Below are positions 8,159 through 16,730 of a stretch of DNA of 64,000 bases, piece by piece. Source of the DNA: Bradyrhizobium arachidis (GTDB taxonomy: Bacteria; Pseudomonadota; Alphaproteobacteria; Rhizobiales; Xanthobacteraceae); NCBI RefSeq assembly GCF_015291705.1, contig NZ_CP030050.1, forward strand, positions 4,216,001-4,280,000. The letters run 5' to 3'. The position numbers were made by a program, and so were the translations under genes. The notes below the pieces were generated by a model that saw only the letters and a list, made by a program, of their open reading frames with translations, ran no database searches and was not told where the DNA came from. Each line of letters begins with the position of its first letter. Position 1 is the stretch's first letter.

Positions 8159-9100
8159 ATGTTTGGCTATATCGTCAGACGCTCCGTGATGACCATCCCC
8201 GTGATGGGGGTGGTCGCACTGATCGTGTTTGCCCTGCTGCATTTTGCGCCGGGCGATCCGGCGGCGATCATGGCTGGCGATTCGGCCTCTCCGGCTCAGC
8301 TTGCCGAGATCCGCGCACGGCTCGGCCTCGATCAACCGCTCCACATCCAGTTTTTCTACTGGCTGGGTCAGCTCGGCCAGGGGCATTTCGGAACGTCATT
8401 GCATTCGCACAAGCCGGTCGCCGAGATGATCTCGTCGCGCATCGGGCCGACGCTCTCGCTCGCCGTGACGACGATGACATTCTCTCTGCTGGTCGCCATT
8501 CCCATGGGCGTCTACGCCGCCTGGGCGCGCGGCCGGCTTAGCGACCGCCTGGTGATGATGATGGCCGTGCTCGGCTTCTCGACGCCCGTCTTCGTCACAG
8601 GCTATGCGCTAATCTACCTCTTTTCGCTGAACGCTGGCTGGTTTCCGGTACAGGGATTCACCCCGCTCGCGACGGATCCCGTCCGTTTCCTGCAAACGGC
8701 AACGCTGCCGACGTTGACGCTGTCGGCGGTCTATGTCGCCCTCATCGCGCGCATCACCCGCTCGAGCGTGCTGGAGATCCTGGGCGAAGATTTCATCAGG
8801 ACGGCCAGGGCCAAGGGCGTCCCCGAGGCGCGCGTCGTGCTTCGTCATGCGCTGCGCAACGCAGCCGTGCCGATCGTCACGGTGGCAGGCTCGGGCGCAG
8901 CTTTCCTGATCAGCGGCGTGGTCGTGACGGAAAGCGTCTTCAACATCCCCGGTCTTGGCCGGCTGATGGTGGAATCGGTGCTTGCGCGCGACTATCCGCT
9001 GATCCAGAGCCTGATGCTGCTCCTGTCGCTGATCTACATCCTCATCAACCTCGCGGTCGACGTCCTCTACATGGTGTTCGATCCTCGCATCCGGGCCTGA
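8159..9100 (+). CDS. ABC transporter permease, DppB/OppB type
   Basis: This encodes 313 residues, with the ATG four bases after the binding-protein stop. The N-terminus MFGYIVRRSVMTIPVM has the family pattern of a basic end followed by the first membrane helix, then LLHFAPGDPA. About six membrane segments follow. The EAA-type cytoplasmic loop that docks on the ATPase is visible as DFIRTARAKGVPEARVVLRH at roughly residues 218-237, and the C-terminus reads DPRIRA, typical of DppB. An in-frame extension back to 8030 lies inside the preceding gene and is spurious. It forms the channel with the next permease. Confidence 0.93.
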   Translation: MFGYIVRRSVMTIPVMGVVALIVFALLHFAPGDPAAIMAGDSASPAQLAEIRARLGLDQPLHIQFFYWLGQLGQGHFGTSLHSHKPVAEMISSRIGPTLSLAVTTMTFSLLVAIPMGVYAAWARGRLSDRLVMMMAVLGFSTPVFVTGYALIYLFSLNAGWFPVQGFTPLATDPVRFLQTATLPTLTLSAVYVALIARITRSSVLEILGEDFIRTARAKGVPEARVVLRHALRNAAVPIVTVAGSGAAFLISGVVVTESVFNIPGLGRLMVESVLARDYPLIQSLMLLLSLIYILINLAVDVLYMVFDPRIRA

Positions 9101-9118
9101 TCGGTGGGAGAACTCGAC

Positions 9119-9994
9119 ATGAAAATGTCCGCCGTCTTGCCTGCCGCGCGGGAGCGCCGTGCCGGGCAGTGGCGCGCACGCCTGCGCGGCAATGGGCTTA
9201 CGATCGCAGCTTCAGCTTTCCTGGTGTGTCTTGTTCTGGTTGCGATCCTTGCGCCGCTGCTGACCAGCGCCGATCCGATTCTGATCAACGCCGTGAACCG
9301 GTTGAAGCCGCCTTCGGCGCAATTCTGGTTCGGCGCCGACACGATGGGGCGCGATCTGTTTGCCCGCGTCGTCTACGGCGCGCGGACGTCTCTGGTCGTC
9401 GGCGTCGTCGCGGCGGGTGCATCGCTGCTGCTTGGCCTCGTGATCGGCCTTGTCTGCGGCTATTTCCCGATCGTCGACAGCGTGTTGATGCGGGTCATGG
9501 ACGGCATCATGTCGATCCCGTCGATCGTGTTCGCCGTGGCGCTCGTCGCGATCACCGGCGCCAATCTGGTCACGGTGCTGCTCGCGATCGTGCTCCCCGA
9601 ATTTCCACGTGTTGTGCGCCTTGTCCGCGGCCTCATTCTCTCTTTGCGCAACGAAGCCTATGTTGAGGCGGCCGTCTCGCTCGCGACGCCGGCCTGGCGC
9701 ATCCTGCTCGGCCATATGTTGCCGAATACGCTGGCGCCGTTGATCGTCCAGGGGAGCTTCATTCTGGCGTCGGCCATCCTGACGGAGGCCGTGATGAGCT
9801 TCCTTGGCGTCGGCTTGCCGCCAGAGGTCCCGTCCTGGGGCAACATCATCGCCGACGGTCGCTCCTATTTCCAGCTCAGGCCCGGCCTCGTTTTCTTTCC
9901 CGGCATCCCGCTCGCATTGACAGTGCTTGCCATCAATCTGATCGGCGATGCCTTGCGCGATGCGCTCGATCCAAAACTCGCGCGGAGAGGCTGA
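9119..9994 (+). CDS. ABC transporter permease, DppC/OppC type
   Basis: I chose the ATG at 9119 (291 residues) because GTGGGAG sits 8 bases upstream; a GTG at 9104 would add five residues. After a short arginine-rich N-terminus come the first membrane helix (about 30-52) and the DppC pattern FWFGADTMGRDLFARVVYGA. The docking loop is EAYVEAAVSLATPAWRILLG, and the hallmark LPNTLAPLIVQ and FLGVGLPPEVPSWGNII follow. The C-terminus is LRDALDPKLARRG. It pairs with the DppB-type permease upstream. Confidence 0.93.
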   Translation: MKMSAVLPAARERRAGQWRARLRGNGLTIAASAFLVCLVLVAILAPLLTSADPILINAVNRLKPPSAQFWFGADTMGRDLFARVVYGARTSLVVGVVAAGASLLLGLVIGLVCGYFPIVDSVLMRVMDGIMSIPSIVFAVALVAITGANLVTVLLAIVLPEFPRVVRLVRGLILSLRNEAYVEAAVSLATPAWRILLGHMLPNTLAPLIVQGSFILASAILTEAVMSFLGVGLPPEVPSWGNIIADGRSYFQLRPGLVFFPGIPLALTVLAINLIGDALRDALDPKLARRG

Positions 9995-9997
9995 TCC

Positions 9998-11641
9998 ATG
10001 ACGGAGATCAATGCGGCCGCTGACGTGCTGCGCATCGAGGGGCTGACCGTCGCGTTGAAACAGTCTGGTGCGCCGGTCATCGATGACATCACTTTTGGCG
10101 TTCGCGCCGGCGAGACGCTCTGCCTGGTCGGAGAGTCCGGCTCTGGCAAGTCGGTGACGTCGCTTGCAGTGATGGGCCTGCTGGATCCAGCCGCGCTGGA
10201 GGTCGCAGGTGGCCACATCACGGTCGATGGTGCGGACGTGTTGTCGGCCAGTGCCGAGGAACTGCGCCGGATGCGGGCGTCCCGCATGTCGATGGTGTTT
10301 CAGGAACCGATGACCGCGCTGAACCCGGTCGAGAAGGTCGGGGCGCAGGTCGAGGAGGTGCTGCGAGTGCACGGTGAGGGCAATGCGGCCTCACGCCGCC
10401 GCCGTGTGCTGGAGATGTTCGAGGCGGTGCGGCTGCCGAACCCGGAGCGCATCCGCGCCTCCTATCCGCATGAGCTTTCGGGCGGACAGCGTCAGCGTAT
10501 CGTTATCTCCATGGCGCTGATCATGAACCCGAAGCTCCTGATCGCGGACGAGCCAACGACGGCGCTCGACGTCACTACTCAGCGGCAGATCCTGTTGCTG
10601 ATCTCGGAATTGCAGCAACGTTTCGGCACGGCTGTCCTGTTCATCACCCATGATTTCGGAGTCGTCTCGGAAATCGCCGGCCGGATCGTTGTGATGAATC
10701 GCGGCAAGATGGTCGAAATCGGCAGCCGGGCGGACGTCCTGTCGAACCCGCAAGCCGACTACACGCGGATGCTGGCATCGGCGGTTCCGAGCCTGGTGCC
10801 GCCGCAGAGGCCGGCCTCGACCGATGCCGAGGTGCTGAGCGTTTCGAATCTGGCGATGTCGTACAAGGTTGGTGACCTCTTTTCGCCCCGGCCGCCGGTG
10901 CACGCGCTGAAAGCGACCGACATCAGCCTGCGACGCGGCGAGATCCTGGGCATTGTCGGCGAGTCCGGCTCCGGCAAGACGACGCTTGCCCGATGCATCA
11001 CCCGGTTGATCCGCCCGTCCCAGGGCTCGATCGTGCTCGATGGCGTCGACATCTCGCGGCTCGGGGAAACAGCGCTCCGTCCGCATCGCCGCCGCCTCCA
11101 AGTCGTATTTCAGGATCCGTTCCGCTCGCTCAATGCGCGCAAGCGTGTGCGTGACATCGTCGTAGAAGGCATGCTCAATTTCGGGACGCCGAAGAGCGAG
11201 GCTTATGAGCGCGCCGCGGTGCTGCTCGAGCGGGTCGGATTGTCGCGGGACATGCTGATGCGTTTCCCTCACCAGTTTTCCGGCGGGCAACGCCAGCGCA
11301 TCTGTATCGCCCGTGCGCTTGCGCTCGATCCGGATGTCCTTGTCGCCGACGAATCCGTCTCGGCTCTGGACGTCTCCGTTCAGAAGCAGGTGCTCGAACT
11401 CCTGCGCGGCATCTGCGACGAGCGTGGTGTCGGCATCCTCTTCATCACCCATGATCTGCGCGTCGCTGCGCAGATCTGCGACCGGATCGCGGTGATGCGG
11501 GACGGGCAGGTGGTCGAGGCCGGCACGGCTCATGCGGTGCTGGCGACGCCCGAGCACACCTATACGCGAGAGCTAATTACCGCAGCTCCCGGTCGCGACT
11601 GGGATTTTGCGAATTTCCGCCCCTACAGCCAGTCCGCGTGA
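9998..11641 (+). CDS. Fused DppD-DppF-type ABC transporter ATPase
   Basis: This 547-residue protein carries two nucleotide-binding domains in one chain, as in GsiA. Domain 1 has Walker A GESGSGKS at residues 45-52, signature LSGGQRQR and Walker B LLIADEPTTALD. Domain 2 has Walker A GESGSGKT near 321-328, signature FSGGQRQR and Walker B VLVADESVSALD, where Ser replaces the usual Pro. Each domain ends with the oligopeptide-type C-terminal extension (QADYTRMLASAVP; EHTYTRELITAAP). It starts 3 bases after the permease stop and supplies energy for both permeases, so the importer is complete. Confidence 0.94.
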   Translation: MTEINAAADVLRIEGLTVALKQSGAPVIDDITFGVRAGETLCLVGESGSGKSVTSLAVMGLLDPAALEVAGGHITVDGADVLSASAEELRRMRASRMSMVFQEPMTALNPVEKVGAQVEEVLRVHGEGNAASRRRRVLEMFEAVRLPNPERIRASYPHELSGGQRQRIVISMALIMNPKLLIADEPTTALDVTTQRQILLLISELQQRFGTAVLFITHDFGVVSEIAGRIVVMNRGKMVEIGSRADVLSNPQADYTRMLASAVPSLVPPQRPASTDAEVLSVSNLAMSYKVGDLFSPRPPVHALKATDISLRRGEILGIVGESGSGKTTLARCITRLIRPSQGSIVLDGVDISRLGETALRPHRRRLQVVFQDPFRSLNARKRVRDIVVEGMLNFGTPKSEAYERAAVLLERVGLSRDMLMRFPHQFSGGQRQRICIARALALDPDVLVADESVSALDVSVQKQVLELLRGICDERGVGILFITHDLRVAAQICDRIAVMRDGQVVEAGTAHAVLATPEHTYTRELITAAPGRDWDFANFRPYSQSA

Positions 11642-11696
11642 GGCGGCATCCGCCGCGGCATGACTGTCGAGAATCAGTGCAAGAAGACGAGGTGAG

Positions 11697-13775
11697 ATGA
11701 AAACGATCGGCGTTGATGTGGGCGGAACGTTCACGGATCTCGTCTGCTGCGACATGACGAGCGGTCAGGTTGTCATTCACAAGGTGTCCACGACCCCGCA
11801 CGATCCGTCCGTCGGCGTCATGCAGGGCGTGAAGGAGCTGTGCGAGAGCGCGGGGGCCAAGCCATCGGAGATCGCCTACGTCTTCCATGGTACGACTACG
11901 GCGACCAACGCGGTGCTGGAGAACAAGATTGCCCGTACGGGCATGATCACGAACGAAGGCTTTCGTGACATCGTGCACATCGGCCGGCACCAGCGCGTCG
12001 AGCACTACTCCATCATGCAGGAGCTGCCCTGGCAGAACCGGCCGCCGGTCGCGCGTCGCTATCGCAAGACGGTCGCCGGCCGCCTTGCACCGCCCGACGG
12101 CAGGGAACTCATTGCTCTCGATGAAGCAGGCGTCCGTCGCGCGGCGGAGGAATTGAAAGCGGAGGGTGTTGAAGCCGTCGTTATCTGTTTCCTGTTTTCA
12201 TTCCTCAATTCCGCTCATGAGCTCCGCGCCCGTGCGATCGTGGAAGAGGTCATGCCGGAGGCTTTCGTCACGACCTCGTCGTTCATATCTCCCCAGTTCC
12301 GCGAATTCGAACGCTTCACCACCGCTGCACTTGCCGCCTCCATCGGTCCGAAGGTGGAGCGCTATATCGCCAATCTCGAAGCCGCGCTGTCCAATCTCGG
12401 CATCGCCGGCGAACTCCGGATCATGGCCTCGAATGGCGGCGCCGCAACCGCGCGTATGGTGACGGAGAAGCCGGCGCTGACATTGCTGTCCGGCCTTGCG
12501 GCCGGCGTATTGGGGGGAGCTTGGGTCGGCGACCTCGCCGGCCGAAGCGATCTGATCACCTTCGATATCGGCGGCACGTCGGCCGATATCGGCATCATTC
12601 GCGGCGGCCGCTTTGCAGAGACGGATGCGCGATCGACCTCGCTGGCCGGCTTTCCTCTGCTGATGCCGATGATCGACGTGCACACGATCGGTGCCGGGGG
12701 CGGCTCGATTGCGCATATCGATCGCGGCGGCGCTTTCCGCGTCGGGCCGCAGAGCGCAGGCGCTGTGCCGGGACCGGCGGCCTATGGACGCGGCGGCAAC
12801 GAACCCACAGTCACCGACGCCAATATCGTCCTCGGCCGGCTCGATCCGGATAATTTCCTCGGTGGCGGCATGAAACTCGATGCCGAGGCCGCGCATCGGG
12901 TCATTGCCGAGCTCGCGGAGCGCCTTGGCTTGCCGATCGACGAGGCCGCCGAAGGCGTGCTGACGGTGCTCAACGCCAACATGGCCAACGCAATCCGCTC
13001 TCGCACAGTGCAGAAAGGCATCGACCCGCGCGGCTTCGCCTTGGTCGCCATGGGCGGCGCCGGGCCGCTGCATGGGGCGGAAGTCGCCGCGATGCTGTCG
13101 ATCCCGGAGATCATTGTGCCGCCATATCCCGGTATCACCTCCGCGATCGGATTGCTGACGACGGATCTGAAATATGACGAGGTGCGCACGCAGTTCCAGA
13201 CGTCGCAGGCGCTCGATATCGATCGGCTGAGCCGCAATTTCGAGGAGATGGAAGCGTCATTGGCCGCGCGCCTCAGGGTTGATCGCGTGCCGGACAATGC
13301 CGTCGGTTTCCTGCGCAGCGGCGACTTGCGCTACGTCGGTCAAGGCTACGAGTTGAAGATCGACTTCCCGGCAGGTCCGACGACGCCGGAAGCGATGGCC
13401 AAGGTCTGGCGGGATTTTCACGACAGGCATGCCGAGGAATATGGCCATGCCTTCACGGCCAGCGTCATCGAGATCGTCAATATTCGGGTCACCGGCATCG
13501 GTGCGCTGCCGAAGCTGCCGCCGCAGGGAGCGTCCGAGGGTGGCTCGCTCGCGCAAGCGGAACTGCGCCACAATCGTTGTACATTCCGCATCGCCGGGAC
13601 GCTGAAGATGTTCGACACGCCGGTCTATCGGCGCGCGGCCCTGCCGGTCGAGATCCCGTTCGCGGGACCGGCCATCGTCGTCCAGCAGGACAGCACGACG
13701 GTCGTGCCGCCGGGAGCGGAGGCCTGCGTCCATCCATCGGGCAGCATCATCATCACTTTGGGAGGCCGCGCATGA
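11697..13775 (+). CDS. hyuA: Hydantoinase/oxoprolinase subunit A (HyuA)
   Basis: This 692-residue protein has a good ribosome site (GAGGTGAG) before the ATG. The N-terminal domain MKTIGVDVGGTFTDLVCCD is the HydantA_N fold with an ATP-binding phosphate loop; FHGTTTATNAVLENK follows at about 64-78. The second actin-like phosphate motif is FDIGGTSADIG near residue 287, and VHTIGAGGGSIAHID follows. Together with subunit B such proteins hydrolyse hydantoins, N-methylhydantoin or 5-oxoproline with ATP, or carboxylate ketones (acetone or acetophenone carboxylase). The pairing with an amidohydrolase and importer favours ring opening of an imported cyclic imide or ureide. Only two subunits are present, as in N-methylhydantoinase-type systems. 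Confidence 0.92.
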   Translation: MKTIGVDVGGTFTDLVCCDMTSGQVVIHKVSTTPHDPSVGVMQGVKELCESAGAKPSEIAYVFHGTTTATNAVLENKIARTGMITNEGFRDIVHIGRHQRVEHYSIMQELPWQNRPPVARRYRKTVAGRLAPPDGRELIALDEAGVRRAAEELKAEGVEAVVICFLFSFLNSAHELRARAIVEEVMPEAFVTTSSFISPQFREFERFTTAALAASIGPKVERYIANLEAALSNLGIAGELRIMASNGGAATARMVTEKPALTLLSGLAAGVLGGAWVGDLAGRSDLITFDIGGTSADIGIIRGGRFAETDARSTSLAGFPLLMPMIDVHTIGAGGGSIAHIDRGGAFRVGPQSAGAVPGPAAYGRGGNEPTVTDANIVLGRLDPDNFLGGGMKLDAEAAHRVIAELAERLGLPIDEAAEGVLTVLNANMANAIRSRTVQKGIDPRGFALVAMGGAGPLHGAEVAAMLSIPEIIVPPYPGITSAIGLLTTDLKYDEVRTQFQTSQALDIDRLSRNFEEMEASLAARLRVDRVPDNAVGFLRSGDLRYVGQGYELKIDFPAGPTTPEAMAKVWRDFHDRHAEEYGHAFTASVIEIVNIRVTGIGALPKLPPQGASEGGSLAQAELRHNRCTFRIAGTLKMFDTPVYRRAALPVEIPFAGPAIVVQQDSTTVVPPGAEACVHPSGSIIITLGGRA

Positions 13776-15553
13776 CCCCAGATCAGCCGAAGGGCGAAAG
13801 CCGCATCGATCCGATCACTGCTGCAGTCATTCAGGGGGCGCTCGATAACATCGCCATCGAGATGGGCCACAAGCTCATGCGCATGAGCTATTCGTCCATC
13901 ATCCGAGAGTCCGAGGATTTCGGCACCGCGTTGACCGATGCCGAGGGTAGCCAGCTCTGCGAGTGCCGGATGTCGACGCCGCTGCAGTCTGGTCCGATTC
14001 CCGGTTACATTCGTCATCTGTTGAAGACGATGAAGGAGCGGGGCGACGTGATCCGTCCCGGCGACGTCATCATGCACAATGATCCCTATGGCGGCGCAAG
14101 CCACGGTCCTGACGTTGCCTTCTGCGTGCCCGTGTTTCACGACGACGAGCTTGTCGGCTTCTCGGCCACGACGGCGCATCATCTCGACATCGGCGCCCTC
14201 TCGCCGGGGAGCTGCGGTATCGTCGATGCCGTCGACACCTACGCCGAGGGGCTGCAATTCAAAGCGGTGAAAGTCTACGATCAGGGCCGCCGCGTCGATC
14301 CGGTCTGGTACATCCTGGAAGCCAATCTGCGCGCGCCGCATCTCGTGGTCGGTGACATGGAAGCCCAGATCAAGGCGGCCAGGATCGGAGCGGATCGCTA
14401 TCTCGAACTGATCGGCACGTGGGGCCTCGACAAGCTCAGGGCCGCCCATGCGGACCTCATGGACTATTCCGAGCGACTGATGCGCGACGCGATCCGTGCG
14501 CTGCCTGACGGCGACTATGGCGCGGTCGGCCATATCGACGGCTATCTCGACGATCCCGATCCGGCCCGCAAGGACATGCCATTGGCAGTCACGCTCCGCA
14601 TTCGCGGCGATTCCATGGTCGTCGATCTTACCGGAACGGCGCCGCAGATTCCGGACAAGCCGGTCAACATGCCGTTTGAGGGAACGGTGGATTGCGCCGT
14701 CTGGCTGACGCTGCGCTCGATCCTGCTCGATAGCGTCATTTGCGGCAACATTCCGCAGAACGAGGGCTTGACGCGTCCGATCACTATCGTCGCGCCGAAG
14801 GGGTGTCTTGCGAATCCCGAATTTCCGGCGCCGGTGATCGCGCGCTTCTGTCCCGGCAATCAGCTCGCCGATACGCTGATGAAGGCGTTGGCGCAGGTGG
14901 TGCCGACCAAGGTATCGGCAGGTATCGGCAATCTCCGCATCGCCTCGTTCTCGGGCTTCAAGGATGGGCGGCACTGGGTTCACATGGAGATCCTCGAAGG
15001 CAGTTATGGCGGCCGCGCCGGACTCGACGGCATGGATGCGGTCGACACACTTTATGCCAACACGAGGAACAACCCGATCGAAGACATCGAGATGCACCTG
15101 CCGCTGCGCGTCAACCGCTACGAATTGCGCGAAGGGGCTGTGCCGGCGGGCCGCTGGCGTGGCGGCATCGGAAGCGTGCGCGAATTCGCCTTTCTCAATG
15201 ACGGCGGCTTCTCGATCGAGGGCGATGGCCACAAATACCGGCCATGGGGCTATGACGGCGGCCACGATGGCAGGACCGCATCGATCACGCTCGTTTCAGA
15301 CAATCAAGTTGCGAAGGATCTTGTCTCGAAGGTCTCCTATCTCAAGGCGAGGCCGGGTGACCGTCTGATTTGCCTTGGCCCCTGCGGCGGAGGCTATGGC
15401 AATCCGCTGGAGCGTGATCCGGAAGCTGTGCTGCACGACGTGCGCGAAGGCTATTTCGGTCCCGACACCGCACTTGGGGACTATGGGGTCGTTGTGAACG
15501 AAACAGGCGTTGATCTCGCCGCGACACGCGCCGAACGGCTGAGCCGCCAGTGA
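13772..15553 (+). CDS. hyuB: Hydantoinase/oxoprolinase subunit B (HyuB)
   Basis: This 593-residue catalytic partner of HyuA starts at an ATG overlapping the hyuA stop (ATGA) with GGAGG upstream, so the two are translationally coupled. The start of homology is DPITAAVIQGALDNIAIEMG, followed by MRMSYSSIIRESEDFGTALTD. Metal-ligand-rich motifs characteristic of the family are HNDPYGGASHGPDV and FSATTAHHLDIG (about residues 103-140). The C-terminus has GGGYGNPLERDPEAV. It ends the plus-strand island operon, 24 bases from the convergent solute-binding-protein gene. Confidence 0.92.
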   Translation: MTPDQPKGESRIDPITAAVIQGALDNIAIEMGHKLMRMSYSSIIRESEDFGTALTDAEGSQLCECRMSTPLQSGPIPGYIRHLLKTMKERGDVIRPGDVIMHNDPYGGASHGPDVAFCVPVFHDDELVGFSATTAHHLDIGALSPGSCGIVDAVDTYAEGLQFKAVKVYDQGRRVDPVWYILEANLRAPHLVVGDMEAQIKAARIGADRYLELIGTWGLDKLRAAHADLMDYSERLMRDAIRALPDGDYGAVGHIDGYLDDPDPARKDMPLAVTLRIRGDSMVVDLTGTAPQIPDKPVNMPFEGTVDCAVWLTLRSILLDSVICGNIPQNEGLTRPITIVAPKGCLANPEFPAPVIARFCPGNQLADTLMKALAQVVPTKVSAGIGNLRIASFSGFKDGRHWVHMEILEGSYGGRAGLDGMDAVDTLYANTRNNPIEDIEMHLPLRVNRYELREGAVPAGRWRGGIGSVREFAFLNDGGFSIEGDGHKYRPWGYDGGHDGRTASITLVSDNQVAKDLVSKVSYLKARPGDRLICLGPCGGGYGNPLERDPEAVLHDVREGYFGPDTALGDYGVVVNETGVDLAATRAERLSRQ

Positions 15554-15577
15554 TCGGCAGGCCGCTGCCGGGGATCC

Positions 15578-16729
15578 TCACGCTTCGAGGAATTCCCGCC
15601 AACGGCGGACCAGATAGGTGTGCTCGTCCATGAATGTGTTCCACACGCGCACGCGCCCCATGCGAGTCGCATAAGAGCCACCCTCGCGCACGTGCCCGGC
15701 GGGAATCGCGGGCTCGCCGAAAGGATCGGGCAGGGCACGTGCGGCGGGCAGGCCATCATACCAATAGTCCCACTCGTCCTGCTCCAGATAGCTGCGCGCG
15801 CGTTCGGGGAAGAAGGCGTAATAGCCTTGACGCGAGAGGCACGCACTCGGCCAGCCCTCGGCCCACCAGTTCAGATAGGCGTAGGCTGCGTCGAGCGCCT
15901 TCCCATGCGTCGCCGACGAGATGCAGAGATCGGAATGCCAGCCGCGCCCCCCCTCGATGGGATTGGCAATGGTCACGGGCAATTTTTCCCGGCGCAGACG
16001 CGTCGCACCCGGCGTAAACATGCTCTGTACCAGCGCGCCGCGCTGCATGAGACGCGCGGCCTCCTCATAATTTGACCAGACACCGCGGAAATGGCCGAGC
16101 TTCTTGAGCTGGATCAGCGTATCGGCAACCAGATCGATGTCCTCAATGGAGAGATTGCCGATGTCGTCGAAGCTGATGTTCCGGGACGCTTCCGTCGCCA
16201 GAGCCGCCTCGATCATTCCGAGAACGGGATCTGACAGCAACCCGACATGGCCCCGCAACCGATCGTCAAACAACCAGCCCCAGCTTTCACGGGCAACCGG
16301 GCCGATCAGGTCGCGGACTGCCGGCTGATAGGCGAAGCAATCGACGCCGCGGAGAACCGGCAACATCGACACGTGACCGCTCGGTGCGGCTTCGAGCTCG
16401 CCGTCCGCCTGGACGAACAGTTTACGCGTGACGGTGGGGGGCGACAACGCATCAAGCGGAGGCCGCGAGATGGCGCGCAGGGCGGCGGCGCAGCTCAGGC
16501 GATCGAGCGCGATCGGCTGGATCGCCCTGGACGTCCAGATGAGATCGACCGTGTGCCATTGGTGATAGACATCGAAAGTCTCGGGCGCCGTGACCACGCG
16601 GCGCAGTCCATCCAGCGTATCGACGACGTCGAAGACGATGTCGATGTCGAGCGCGCGCGCAGCCTCGACCTTCAGCGGCTCGGGCACGAATTCCCGGCGA
16701 GCGATGACACGGAGGCGCGGGCGGCTCAT
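15578..16729 (-). CDS. PotD-like extracellular solute-binding protein without a signal peptide
   Basis: This encodes 383 residues. The body has the fold pattern of spermidine/putrescine-type binding proteins: FDVYHQWHTVDLIW, LLSDPVLGMIEAAL, LMQRGALVQSMFTPG and, near the end, FPERARSYLEQDEWDYWYDG. The N-terminus MSRPRLRVIARREFVPEPLK has no hydrophobic segment, lipobox or twin arginine, and the ATG lies one base after the regulator's stop codon, so no hidden signal can be added. No permease or ATPase of its type is intact nearby; only debris of such genes lies at 3888-4808. Being cotranscribed with a GntR regulator, it may be a cytoplasmic ligand sensor rather than a transport protein. Confidence 0.75.
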   Translation of the reverse strand: MSRPRLRVIARREFVPEPLKVEAARALDIDIVFDVVDTLDGLRRVVTAPETFDVYHQWHTVDLIWTSRAIQPIALDRLSCAAALRAISRPPLDALSPPTVTRKLFVQADGELEAAPSGHVSMLPVLRGVDCFAYQPAVRDLIGPVARESWGWLFDDRLRGHVGLLSDPVLGMIEAALATEASRNISFDDIGNLSIEDIDLVADTLIQLKKLGHFRGVWSNYEEAARLMQRGALVQSMFTPGATRLRREKLPVTIANPIEGGRGWHSDLCISSATHGKALDAAYAYLNWWAEGWPSACLSRQGYYAFFPERARSYLEQDEWDYWYDGLPAARALPDPFGEPAIPAGHVREGGSYATRMGRVRVWNTFMDEHTYLVRRWREFLEA

Positions 16730-16730
16730 A

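Noticed and set aside
9212..10372. 386-codon minus-strand frame across dppC and the ATPase gene
   Set aside because: Antisense shadow spanning two convincing genes, with no start signal and no motif.
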